NCBI RefSeq assembly: GCF_026626745.1
Contig: NZ_JAPNJW010000001.1
Span: 5,378,001-5,442,000, forward strand
Direction of reading: 5' to 3'
From: Nannocystis sp. RBIL2
GTDB taxonomy: Bacteria; Myxococcota_A; Polyangia; Nannocystales; Nannocystaceae
Length of the DNA stretch: 64,000 nucleotides
Made by a program: the position numbers and the translations under genes. Below the pieces are notes generated by a model. That model saw nothing but the letters and a program-made list of their open reading frames with translations, was not told where the DNA came from and ran no database searches. Shown in pieces: positions 28,631 to 36,979 of the stretch. Within the stretch, counting starts at the first letter, position 1; the number at the start of each line of letters is the position of its first letter.

Positions 28631-31600
28631 ATGAAGGAGTTTGACGCCCCCCCCATCGACGCAGCGTGGACCGGCGGTTTTTCCCCATATCCGAACGCGG
28701 AGGGGCTCGCGCAGCTGCTGGCGCGACAGGTTCGGAGCCGCCCGGATGCGCTGGCAGTGGATGCCGGCGAGGAGCGGCTGTCGTACGCGGAGCTCGACCG
28801 TCGCGCGAGTCAGATGGCGCACGCGCTGAAGGCCGCTGGCGTCGGCCTGGAGACGCCTGTCGGGGTTTTCATGAGTCCGCGCATCGAGCAGATCGTCGCC
28901 CAGGTGGCGATCTGCCTGGTCGGCGGCACCTACGTCCCGCTCGACCCCGATTATCCGCGGGAGCGGCTGGAGTTCATGATCGCCGACGCCGGGGTCGAAT
29001 TGGTACTCACCGACCGCCGACATTTCGGGCTCGAGCTGGGCGGCCGGCGCGAGCTGTGCGTCGACCGCGAGCGCCTGCAGTTCGAACGCAACCCGCCGAC
29101 CTTCCCGCGGGTCCAAGGCGGCCCCGAGCAACGCACGCACATCCTCTACACCTCGGGCTCGACCGGCAAACCGAAGGGCATCGAGATCGTCGCCCGCGGG
29201 GTCAGCCGCCTCGTGCTCTGCACCAATTACGTGCAGTTCGAGCCGACCGACCGGGTCGCGCAGATCGCCAATTTCTCGTTCGACGCCGCCATCTTCGAGG
29301 TCTGGGGCGCGCTGCTCAACGGCGCCGCGATTGTCCTCATTCCCCGCCGGCGCGCCCTCGACCCCCATGAACTGAAGTCCGAGCTGGCCGCCCGCGGCGT
29401 CACGGTGATGTTCCTGACGACCGCGCTGTTCAACCTGGTCGCCGGCGTCTGCCCCGACGCGTTCGCGTCGCTGCGCTACCTCCTGGTCGGCGGCGAGAAG
29501 CTCAACGCCGAGGCGATCCGCGCGGTCCTGGAGGCCGCCCCGCCGCGCCACCTGCTGAACGGCTACGGCCCGACCGAGAGCACCACCTTCGCGGTCACCT
29601 GCGAGCTCGACCGGGAGCGCGCGGCCGGCCTCAACGTGCCGATCGGGCGCCCGATCAGCAACACCCTGGCCTTCGTCCTCGACGAGCAGCAGCGGCCGGT
29701 CGGCGTCGGCGAGCTCGGCGAGCTCTACATCGGCGGCGACGGCCTGGCCCGCGGCTACCTGAATCGCCCCGAGCTCACCGCCGAGCGCTTCGTCTCACTG
29801 GCAGGATTGACAGGAGCTGCGCCGATTCGTCTGTACCGCACCGGCGACCAGGTCCGCTGGCGCCCCGATGGCCTCGTCGAATTCGTCGGACGCACCGATT
29901 TTCAGGTCAAGATCCGCGGTCATCGCATCGAGCTCGAGGAGATCGAAGCAGCCCTGCTCGCCAGCGGGATGGTCTCCGCCGCGGCGGTCACGGTGCAGGA
30001 GAGCCCGAGCGGCGACAAATCGCTGGTGGCCCACGTGGTCCCGCGCGATCGCGCCGGCTTCCGCGCCTCGCTGCTGCAGGAGCACCTGCAGCAGAAGCTG
30101 CCGCGATTCATGGTACCGTCGCGGTTCGTCGAGCTCGACGCCCTGCCCCTCAACGCCAACGGCAAGGTCGACCGCAAGGCGCTGGTCGCCGGCCAGGCGC
30201 ATTCGGGGGTGTTCAGCCTCAATGCGATGCTCGCTGCCACGCACGATCCGCTGATCGGCGAGCTGGCGACGCTGTGGGCCGACCTCCTGGGCGTGCCGGT
30301 GGTCCTGCCCGAGGACGACTTCTTCCGCCTCGGCGGCAATTCGCTGCTGGCCGCGCGCCTGGTGCTGCGAGTGCGCGACGTCTACCGCGTCCGCTTCCCG
30401 GTCTACGCGCTGTACGAGGCCGGCACGCTGCGCGAGTTCGCGGCCCAGCTGCGACGAGCGCTGCGCGGCGAGGCGATCCGCAGCGCCACAGTGGTCGGCC
30501 CGGAGACGTGGCAGGCAGACGCCCGCATCCCTGACGACGTCCGCGACCTCATCGTCCGCGCGGCCGAGCAGCCGCGCCCCGCGGCTGACGCGTGGCGCAC
30601 CGGCGAGCTGTTCCTGACCGGCGCGACCGGCTTCCTGGGCGCCTTCCTGCTGCGCGACCTGCTGACGCACACGCAGGCCCGCGTGCACTGCCTGGTGCGC
30701 GCACCCGACCACCACGCAGGGATGGTCCGACTGAAACAGGCGCTGGCCAAGTACGGCCTGTGGCAGCCGCAGTTCGCCGCGCGCATCGAGGCCGTCCTCG
30801 GCGACCTGTCCCGGCCGCGCCTGGGCCTCGACGAGGCGACCTTCACCGCGCTCGCCGGCCGCGTCGACGCGGTCCTCCACGCCGGCGCGCAGGTCAACTA
30901 CGTCCAGCCCTACGCGGCCCACCGCGCGACCAACGTCGGCGGCACGCTCGAGGTGCTGCGATTCGCCGCCACCGGTCGGCTCAAGCCGCTGCACTACGTG
31001 TCGTCGATCGCGGTGTTCGGCCCGAGCGGGTTCTTCGGCGGCAAGCGGGTGGTCCGCGAGGACGACCCGCTCGACGACCACTTGCAGTACCTGGTGCTCG
31101 ACATCGGCTACTCGGCGAGCAAGTGGGTCGCCGAGAAGGCGGTGTGGTCGGCGGGCGCGCTCGGGCTGCCGGTCACGGTCTACCGCCCGGGCTTCATCAT
31201 GGGCGACAGCCGCAGCGGGGCCGGCAACGCCGACGACTTCGTCGGCCGCTCGGTGCGCGGCGCGGTGCAGATCGGCGGCTACCCGGACCTGCCGCGGCAG
31301 CGCAAGGAGTTCGTGCCGGTCGACTTCGTCAGTCGGTCGATCCTCCACATCGCCGGCGCCGCGGGCACGCACGGCCGCGCCTATCACCTGGTCCCGCCCG
31401 AGCTGCGCCAGTCGCCCGACCTCAACCAGTTCTTCGCCATGATCTGCGAGTTCGGCTACTCGCTGGGGCAGTGGACCTACGCGCAGTGGGTCGACCGCAC
31501 CATCCGCGACGCCCGCGAGCGCGACAACCCGCTGTGCTCGCTGCTGCCGATGCTGTTCGAGCGGGTCTACCGCGACGAGCTGACCCGCTGGGAGCTCTAC

Positions 31601-31789
31601 GAGGACATGCCGCAGTACGACACCAGCAACACCAACGAGGCGCTCGCCGGCAGCGGCGTCCGCTTCGTCGCCATGGACCGGGCGCTGATCGCCCGGTACC
31701 TCCGCTACTGGATCGCCACCGGCCAGCTCCCGCCCGTCCGCGCCCACGAGGGCGGCCGCGGCGGCGAACACCTGCTCACCGGGCGCTGA
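28631..31789 (+). CDS. Stand-alone NRPS-like enzyme, adenylation-thiolation-reductase (A-T-R)
   Basis: A domain: YTSGSTGKPKG (173-183), FSFDAAIFEVWG with the amino-acid-binding Asp218, NGYGPTES, YRTGD and the catalytic Lys512 in NANGKVDR. T domain: FFRLGGNSLLA with Ser571. A C-terminal thioester reductase domain starts with LTGATGFLG and has YSASKWVAE as its short-chain-type YxxxK. No condensation domain is present. Such enzymes load one acid and release it as an aldehyde or alcohol; Asp at the A4 position favours an alpha-amino acid. ATG 28631 has ggagga at good spacing. No PPTase, oxidoreductase or aminotransferase partner is adjacent. A dyad chain follows. Confidence 0.9.
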   Translation: MKEFDAPPIDAAWTGGFSPYPNAEGLAQLLARQVRSRPDALAVDAGEERLSYAELDRRASQMAHALKAAGVGLETPVGVFMSPRIEQIVAQVAICLVGGTYVPLDPDYPRERLEFMIADAGVELVLTDRRHFGLELGGRRELCVDRERLQFERNPPTFPRVQGGPEQRTHILYTSGSTGKPKGIEIVARGVSRLVLCTNYVQFEPTDRVAQIANFSFDAAIFEVWGALLNGAAIVLIPRRRALDPHELKSELAARGVTVMFLTTALFNLVAGVCPDAFASLRYLLVGGEKLNAEAIRAVLEAAPPRHLLNGYGPTESTTFAVTCELDRERAAGLNVPIGRPISNTLAFVLDEQQRPVGVGELGELYIGGDGLARGYLNRPELTAERFVSLAGLTGAAPIRLYRTGDQVRWRPDGLVEFVGRTDFQVKIRGHRIELEEIEAALLASGMVSAAAVTVQESPSGDKSLVAHVVPRDRAGFRASLLQEHLQQKLPRFMVPSRFVELDALPLNANGKVDRKALVAGQAHSGVFSLNAMLAATHDPLIGELATLWADLLGVPVVLPEDDFFRLGGNSLLAARLVLRVRDVYRVRFPVYALYEAGTLREFAAQLRRALRGEAIRSATVVGPETWQADARIPDDVRDLIVRAAEQPRPAADAWRTGELFLTGATGFLGAFLLRDLLTHTQARVHCLVRAPDHHAGMVRLKQALAKYGLWQPQFAARIEAVLGDLSRPRLGLDEATFTALAGRVDAVLHAGAQVNYVQPYAAHRATNVGGTLEVLRFAATGRLKPLHYVSSIAVFGPSGFFGGKRVVREDDPLDDHLQYLVLDIGYSASKWVAEKAVWSAGALGLPVTVYRPGFIMGDSRSGAGNADDFVGRSVRGAVQIGGYPDLPRQRKEFVPVDFVSRSILHIAGAAGTHGRAYHLVPPELRQSPDLNQFFAMICEFGYSLGQWTYAQWVDRTIRDARERDNPLCSLLPMLFERVYRDELTRWELYEDMPQYDTSNTNEALAGSGVRFVAMDRALIARYLRYWIATGQLPPVRAHEGGRGGEHLLTGR

Positions 31790-31790
31790 A

Positions 31791-31834
31791 CTGTCCTTCG
31801 CAGCATGCTCCCGGGAACATGCCCCGAAGGACAT
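31791..31834. repeat. Chain of three to four 16-bp dyads at a convergent gene end
   Basis: ctgtccttcgcagcat (31791-31806), atgctcccgggaacat (31805-31820) and atgccccgaaggacat (31819-31834), then a decayed fourth, all in a 14-bp period. They start one base after the NRPS-like stop and end 17 bp before the dihydroorotase stop. Confidence 0.92.
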
Positions 31835-31850
31835 GCCCTTTGAAAAGAGC

Positions 31851-32954
31851 TCAATCGACCAGGCGCCAGGCGAGCTGCTCGCCGGCGCGCAACGGCACCA
31901 GCTCGTCCTGGCCGAAGGGATAGGCGGCCGGCACCTCCCAGGTCGCCCGCTCGAGCCGCACCTTGTCGCGGTTCACCGGCAGGTCGTAGAAGCGCGGGCC
32001 GAACTCGCTGGCGAAGCCCTGCAGCCGCTCCAGCGCCCCTACGCGCTCGAACGCCTCGGCGTACAGCTCGAGCGCCGCGTGGGCGGTGAAGATGCCGGCG
32101 CAGCCGCAGGCGCTCTCCTTGGCCCGGCGCGGGTGCGGGGCGCTGTCGGTGCCGAGGAAGAACTTCGGCTCGCCGCTGGTCGCGGCCTCGACCAGCGCCT
32201 CGCGGTGGCGCTCGCGCTTCAGCACCGGCAGGCAGTAGTAGTGCGGGCACACGCCGCCGGTGAACATGGCGTTGCGGCTGTACAGCAGGTGGTGCGCGGT
32301 GATCGTCGCGGCCACGCGCGGGCCGGCGGCGCGGACGAAGGCGACGGCCTCGGCGGTGGTGATGTGCTCGACGACCACGCGCAGGTCGGGCAGGCGCTCC
32401 AGCAGCGGTGCGAGCTGCCTCTCGAGAAAAACCGCCTCACGGTCGAACACGTCGACGCTCGGGTCGGTGACCTCGCCGTGGACCAGCAGCGGCAGGCCGA
32501 GCTGCTGCATGGCCTCGAGGACAGGGAACACCCGCGCCAGGTCGGTCACGCCCGACTGCGAGTTGGTGGTCGCGCCGGCCGGGTACAGCTTGACGCCGTG
32601 CACGAAGCCGCAGTCGCGGGCGCGGGCGACCTCCTCCGGCGGCGTCGCGTCGGTCAGGTACAGCGTCATCAGCGGCGTGAACCGCCCAGCCAGCGCCGGC
32701 GGCACTGCGGCGACGATCCGCTCGCGGTAAGCCGCCGCGTCCTCGACCCGCGTGACCGGCGGCTTCAGGTTGGGCATCACGATCGCCCGCGCGAACTGCC
32801 GCGCGGTGTGGGCCACCGCGTCGGCGAGGACGACGCCGTCGCGCAGGTGGAGGTGCCAGTCGTCGGGGCGGACAAGCTCGAGCGCGTCGATCACGGCGCC
32901 CAGAGGTATCACGCGCCCGGGCCCCGGCGCAGCCCCGGCCGACTCACGGCCCAT
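31851..32954 (-). CDS. pyrC: Dihydroorotase (class II, PyrC)
   Basis: Pyrimidine synthesis, conversion of carbamoyl aspartate to dihydroorotate. Zinc and catalytic residues are visible: DWHLHLRDG, the Lys of GVKLYPAGATTNS that becomes carbamylated, LLVHGEV, VEHITT and LGTDSAPH. Length fits the family. Start uncertain: ATG 32954 gives 28 residues before RPDD; GTG 32912 (14) or GTG 32894 (8) are closer to the length in E. coli PyrC. No other pyr genes are nearby. Confidence 0.92.
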   Translation of the reverse strand: MGRESAGAAPGPGRVIPLGAVIDALELVRPDDWHLHLRDGVVLADAVAHTARQFARAIVMPNLKPPVTRVEDAAAYRERIVAAVPPALAGRFTPLMTLYLTDATPPEEVARARDCGFVHGVKLYPAGATTNSQSGVTDLARVFPVLEAMQQLGLPLLVHGEVTDPSVDVFDREAVFLERQLAPLLERLPDLRVVVEHITTAEAVAFVRAAGPRVAATITAHHLLYSRNAMFTGGVCPHYYCLPVLKRERHREALVEAATSGEPKFFLGTDSAPHPRRAKESACGCAGIFTAHAALELYAEAFERVGALERLQGFASEFGPRFYDLPVNRDKVRLERATWEVPAAYPFGQDELVPLRAGEQLAWRLVD

Positions 32955-33026
32955 GGCCCCGCGTGCGGGCGAGCGCGGGCGCCGCGCTGCCGCCCGGGCG
33001 ACGCGACCGCCCGGGCTCGGATCTAC

Positions 33027-33056
33027 ATGTCTGTCTGGACATGTCTTTTAAAACAT
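33027..33056. repeat. Two chained 16-bp dyads between pyrC and the oxidoreductase
   Basis: atgtctgtctggacat (33027-33042, perfect core) and atgtcttttaaaacat (33041-33056). They lie between two genes on the minus strand, 20 bp after the oxidoreductase stop, where a terminator would be expected. Confidence 0.9.
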
Positions 33057-33075
33057 CCCAGCGCGGGCCGCGGCG

Positions 33076-34245
33076 TCAGCTCCAGAAGCCCGCCGGCTGC
33101 TCCAGCCGCAGCGCGCCGACCTGGCCGAGGAAGCCCTCCGCGGCCACCGCGTGCTGCGACAGCGTGTGCATGTCGCGGAAGCGGCGCTGCAGCGGCGAGG
33201 CGTCGCGGGCCGCCCCGGCGCCGCCCGCCCGGTAGCAGGCGTCGACCACGCGGGTGCACGTCTCCACCACCCACGCCAGCATCGCCGACAGCCGCGGCAC
33301 GATGGCAGGCACGGCGGCCGGGTCGGCCACGCACGCCGCCCAGAACTCCTCGCTCGTCGCCCGCACCAGCGCGCGCGCGGCGGCCACGTCCATCTCGGCG
33401 CGCCCGAGGTGGATGTGGAACACCGGCGACTCGGCCAGCGACGCGCGGGCGAACACCCGCTTCTTGCCGCCTCGCGCCAGCGTCACCACCTCGTCGAGCG
33501 CGCCCTGGGCCACGCCGACCGCGACCGCGGCCATGTGGGCCAGGATGTGCAGCACCGGCGCGACGAAGTTCGGGCCGGCGACCGAAGGCGCCCCGGCGAA
33601 CAGGTCGAGCGAATCGGAGGCCGGTACGAATTGGGCCTCGACCGCGATGTCGTGGCTGCCGGTGCCGCGCATGCCGAGCACGTGCCACGAGTCGACGACG
33701 CGCCCGGCCGCGGCCGGCCAGATCATCCCGCGCAGCTCGGGCGTCCCCGGGGCCGCGCCCGCGCGCGGCTGACCGTCCTGCACCACCACGCAGTTGCCGA
33801 TCATCCAGTCGCAATGTTCGCACCCGCTGGCGAACGCCCACTTGCCGGTCACGCGATAGCCGCCCTCGACCACGTGCGCCTCGCCCTGCACGCTCGAGCC
33901 GCCGGCCAGCACCACGTCGGGGCCGGCGGCGTAGATCGCGTCGAAGCGCGCCCGGGGCAGCAGCGCCAGCACCTGCGGGCTCTCGGCGCCGATCATCACC
34001 GTCCACGCCGTCGAGCCGTCGAGCCGCGCCAGCGCCTCGAAGATCTCCTGGCCCGCGCGCAGCTCGAGCTCGGCCCCGCCGTGGCTGCGCGGTACGAACA
34101 TTCGCAGCAGCCCCGCCGCCTCGAGCTGCGCCAGCAGGTCCGGCGGCACCCGCCGCGATCCATCGATCTCCCCGGCTCGCCCGGCGATCGTCGGGCCCAA
34201 ATCACGCACCGCCGCCATCATCCTCGCGGAGTCCTCGTCTCGCAT
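33076..34245 (-). CDS. Acyl-CoA-dehydrogenase-fold oxidoreductase / flavin monooxygenase (HsaA-like)
   Basis: The ACAD fold is clear: LEAAGLLRMFVPRSHGGAEL near the N-terminus, GYRVTGKWAFASG, the VLGMRGTGSHDI flavin-binding segment and a helical C-terminal domain. It lacks the glutamate base region of true acyl-CoA dehydrogenases and has the C-terminal style of the group D flavin monooxygenases (HsaA, HpaB-type partner), so hydroxylation of an aromatic is more likely than acyl-CoA oxidation. A flavin reductase partner is not adjacent. ATG 34245 has ggagg at 9-bp spacing; the TTG at 34254 is rejected. Confidence 0.75.
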   Translation of the reverse strand: MRDEDSARMMAAVRDLGPTIAGRAGEIDGSRRVPPDLLAQLEAAGLLRMFVPRSHGGAELELRAGQEIFEALARLDGSTAWTVMIGAESPQVLALLPRARFDAIYAAGPDVVLAGGSSVQGEAHVVEGGYRVTGKWAFASGCEHCDWMIGNCVVVQDGQPRAGAAPGTPELRGMIWPAAAGRVVDSWHVLGMRGTGSHDIAVEAQFVPASDSLDLFAGAPSVAGPNFVAPVLHILAHMAAVAVGVAQGALDEVVTLARGGKKRVFARASLAESPVFHIHLGRAEMDVAAARALVRATSEEFWAACVADPAAVPAIVPRLSAMLAWVVETCTRVVDACYRAGGAGAARDASPLQRRFRDMHTLSQHAVAAEGFLGQVGALRLEQPAGFWS

Positions 34246-34286
34246 CACGACCAACCTCCGCCGCCAGCGTACGCCGGCGCGGCCGC

Positions 34287-34319
34287 CAATGTCATGCCTC
34301 GCGGCGGCTCATGACATTG
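34287..34319. repeat. Inverted repeat, 10-bp arms
   Basis: caatgtcatg (34287-34296) and catgacattg (34310-34319) form a perfect 10-bp stem with a 13-base loop rich in GC. It is related in flavour (atgtc/gacat) to the 16-bp dyads but has another spacing. It lies between the oxidoreductase start and the AAA/TPR gene stop, downstream of the latter, and could be its terminator. Confidence 0.7.
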
Positions 34320-34386
34320 ACGGCCGAGGTGCGGCGACGTCGGGTGAACGATCCGCCTGTCGGCCGCGCGGCGGCGATCCGGCTGC

Positions 34387-36894
34387 CTATGCCGACGGCT
34401 GCAGCAAGGCCCCGAGCTCGCGTTCGCCGGCCGACAGCAGGATCGCCACCTCTTGCAGGCCTGCCGCGTGCTCCGCCCGCTGGGCCAGCCGCTCCGACAG
34501 CTCGGTGAACGCGCTGCGGTTCCGCTGCAGCCCGAGCGGCGAGCCCTTGTCGCGGTTGAACACCACCGAGTCGCGCAGCAGCGTCACCGCCTCGGCGTCG
34601 CGCCCGAGCAGCGCCAGCACCTGCGACAGCCCCTCCGTCGTCTGAGCCAGGCCGGTCAGGTCGCCGAGCTGGGTCTGCACCTCCGCCGCCGCGTCGAAGC
34701 GCTGCTTGGCAGTCTCGGTCCGCCCGGCGCGCAGCTCGAGGCGGCCCATCGTCTCCCACACGCGCCCGAGCTCGCGGACCTCGCCGAGGTCGCGATAGGC
34801 GCGCTCGGCCGCCCGCGCGTGGTCGAGCCCCATCTCGAAGCCCTCCGCCTCGCGCCCGGCCCGCAGCTGCGCGTGCAACGGCAGACGGGCGAACAGATGC
34901 TCGGTCTCGGCGAGCTCGCGCAGGGCCACCGGGTCGCTGTTGACGTGCGGGTCGAACACCTTGCGCGACTGCCGGAGCAGCTGCAGCGCGCGCCCCGGGT
35001 CGCCCATGCGCACGAGCACCGCCGCCTGGTCGTTGAGCAGGCAGGCCGCGCCGATCGCGTCGCCGGCGGCCTGCAGCATGCTCCCGGCCGCGACCAGCTC
35101 GGCGTGCGCGCGCCCCAGCGAGCCGGGATCGCCGAGGTCGAAGCACACCCCGGCGATCGCCTGCGCCAGGTCGGCCCCCAGCACGACCGGGGCGTCGGCG
35201 CCGAGCTCCGCGCGCGCGGTGTCGAGGGTCGCCTGCGCCTGCGTCAGCGTGAACCCGAACTCGTAGCCCGCCGACTGCCACTGCAGCCGCCCGAGCTCGA
35301 TCAACGCCTGCACCCGCAACAGCCGCCGCGTCGCGCTGGCCGGCAGCGTCGCCAGCAGCGACAGCGCGTTTTGAGCGTGCTGCGCCGCGGCCTGCGGCGC
35401 CCCCATCTCCGCGGCCTTGCGCGCCGCCTCGCACAGGTGCTGCGCCGCCGCGTCGAACTCTCCCGCCAGGCGCATGTGCTCGGCCGCCCGCGCCTCGTCG
35501 ACCAGCGGGTCCTCCAGCCGCGTCGGCACCACCCGCGACGGCGCCCCCCAGCCGGCCGGATCGGCCTCCTCCGCCCGCGGCTCGACGGCCGGCGCCGCGA
35601 AGATCGTCTTGCGCCGCGCCGGCGACCAGCCCGCCGGGCGCTCCTCCACCTGCTCCTTCACACCTGTCTCCGAGGTCATGTCCGAGCTCGTCGCCCGCAT
35701 CCCCTTCAACGAGCTCGCCCCCAGCGACACGTCGATCGGCCCCGACCGCTCGCCCTGGCGCGGCACGGTCCACTTCGGGGCATCGGTCGTGCCGCCTGCC
35801 CCTTCGGACACCTCCGTCGAATCACCTGCACCTGTCCCCGCGGACACGTCGCTCGGTGCCCCCGCCTCGCCGGCGGCATTGTCGACACCTGTCCCTGCGG
35901 CCATCTCGCTGGCGACCTGCGCGGCGAGGCCGGTCTCGTCGACCAGGTCGACGACCTCGGCCGAGAGGTCGATGATCTCGGCGACGTGGGCGGCGCTGGG
36001 GATCTTCCCGCGCGGCTTGGGCACGGGCGGCCGCGGCGGCCTTGCGCCCGCGACTTCTTCGCCGGCGCGCGCCCCGAGCAGGCGCCCGAGCTTGCGGTGC
36101 CACGCCTGCGCCAGCGACGGCATCAAGGACGTCGAAAGGGCCGTCAGCGCCGACGTCGGCAGCGAGAACCGCCCCTCGCCGCGATCCTCGACCGGCAGGC
36201 CGAGGTCGGTCGCCTGCTGCAGCAGCTCGAGCACCACCACGGGCTCGAGCGACAGCAGGTCGGCGACGATCCGCGTCTCGAAGCCCGGCCCGATCAGCGC
36301 GCCCGCCCGCAGCACCCGCAGCACCTCCGGCGGCAGCGTGCGCCACTGGATCGCCTGCGCCTCGCCGCTCGGCGGCTCCTCCCCGCGCAGCACCCCCGCC
36401 GCGTCGCGCGTCCGCACCGCCAGCAGCAGCTCGGCCGCCGCCTCCTTCGGCTCGCCGTGGAACACCAGCACCAGCGGCAATTGCAGCCACCCCTGCCGCC
36501 GCACGATCTGGGTCAGCGCCGCCAGCGTCGCCTCGTCGGCCTGCTCGACCGCGTCGAACACCACGACCCACCGCGAACCTGGCTGTTGGGCCAGGTGATT
36601 CCACAGCTCGACCAGCACCGCCTCGGTGGCCCGCTCGGGCGCCTCGCCGAACAGGGTGCGCCGGCGCAGCGACTTGGCCCGGTCCGGCGGCTTCGGCCGC
36701 GCCTCGCCGAGGATCGCCTCGGTCAGCCGGCGCGCCTCGAGCAGCGGTCGGAGGGCGGCCGGCGCCACCTCGCAGCTGACCCGCAGCAGCTGCAGGTCGG
36801 GCGGCGGATCGGGCAAGCGCCCGCGCACCGCCGTCGCCAGTCGATCCCGCACACGCTGCCAGAGTCGCCCGGAGTCGCGCTCGTCGTGAGTCAT
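34387..36894 (-). CDS. AAA/STAND-type TPR protein lacking a Walker A motif
   Basis: The N-terminus runs DSGRLWQRVRDRLA, then a Walker B-like VVVFDAVEQADEA and a sensor-like VLVFHGEP, as in the ATPase part of LuxR/STAND regulators, but no GxxxxGKS/T is present before or after. The middle (about 290-440) is a disordered Pro/Ala/Ser/Thr linker, and the C-terminal 380 residues are TPR helices. Probably a regulatory scaffold with a dead or N-terminally truncated ATPase. The linker is crowded with 16-bp dyads. ATG 36894 is the only sensible start. The nearest neighbour upstream is the phospholipase-type lipoprotein, 85 bp away. Confidence 0.75.
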   Translation of the reverse strand: MTHDERDSGRLWQRVRDRLATAVRGRLPDPPPDLQLLRVSCEVAPAALRPLLEARRLTEAILGEARPKPPDRAKSLRRRTLFGEAPERATEAVLVELWNHLAQQPGSRWVVVFDAVEQADEATLAALTQIVRRQGWLQLPLVLVFHGEPKEAAAELLLAVRTRDAAGVLRGEEPPSGEAQAIQWRTLPPEVLRVLRAGALIGPGFETRIVADLLSLEPVVVLELLQQATDLGLPVEDRGEGRFSLPTSALTALSTSLMPSLAQAWHRKLGRLLGARAGEEVAGARPPRPPVPKPRGKIPSAAHVAEIIDLSAEVVDLVDETGLAAQVASEMAAGTGVDNAAGEAGAPSDVSAGTGAGDSTEVSEGAGGTTDAPKWTVPRQGERSGPIDVSLGASSLKGMRATSSDMTSETGVKEQVEERPAGWSPARRKTIFAAPAVEPRAEEADPAGWGAPSRVVPTRLEDPLVDEARAAEHMRLAGEFDAAAQHLCEAARKAAEMGAPQAAAQHAQNALSLLATLPASATRRLLRVQALIELGRLQWQSAGYEFGFTLTQAQATLDTARAELGADAPVVLGADLAQAIAGVCFDLGDPGSLGRAHAELVAAGSMLQAAGDAIGAACLLNDQAAVLVRMGDPGRALQLLRQSRKVFDPHVNSDPVALRELAETEHLFARLPLHAQLRAGREAEGFEMGLDHARAAERAYRDLGEVRELGRVWETMGRLELRAGRTETAKQRFDAAAEVQTQLGDLTGLAQTTEGLSQVLALLGRDAEAVTLLRDSVVFNRDKGSPLGLQRNRSAFTELSERLAQRAEHAAGLQEVAILLSAGERELGALLQPSA
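35650..35904. repeat. Cluster of five dyads in the linker of the AAA/TPR gene
   Basis: ctgctccttcacacct (35650-35665) and ctgtctccgaggtcat (35664-35679) are chained at 14 bp. ctgccccttcggacac (35796-35811), ctgtccccgcggacac (35832-35847, perfect core) and ctgtccctgcggccat (35889-35904) are spaced 36 and 57 bp, multiples of three. All lie in disordered-linker codons. Confidence 0.82.
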
Positions 36895-36961
36895 GGTGGA
36901 CGAGCTTACCGGAGCCGCGCGCCTCCGTCGCGTGGCCTGCCGACCTCGCTCGCCGGCGCAC

Positions 36962-36977
36962 CTGTCCTTCGAGACAT
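36962..36977. repeat. Single perfect 16-bp dyad
   Basis: ctgtccttcgagacat, intergenic, just downstream of the phospholipase-type lipoprotein stop, with a TTCG-like loop. Confidence 0.9.
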
Positions 36978-36979
36978 CC

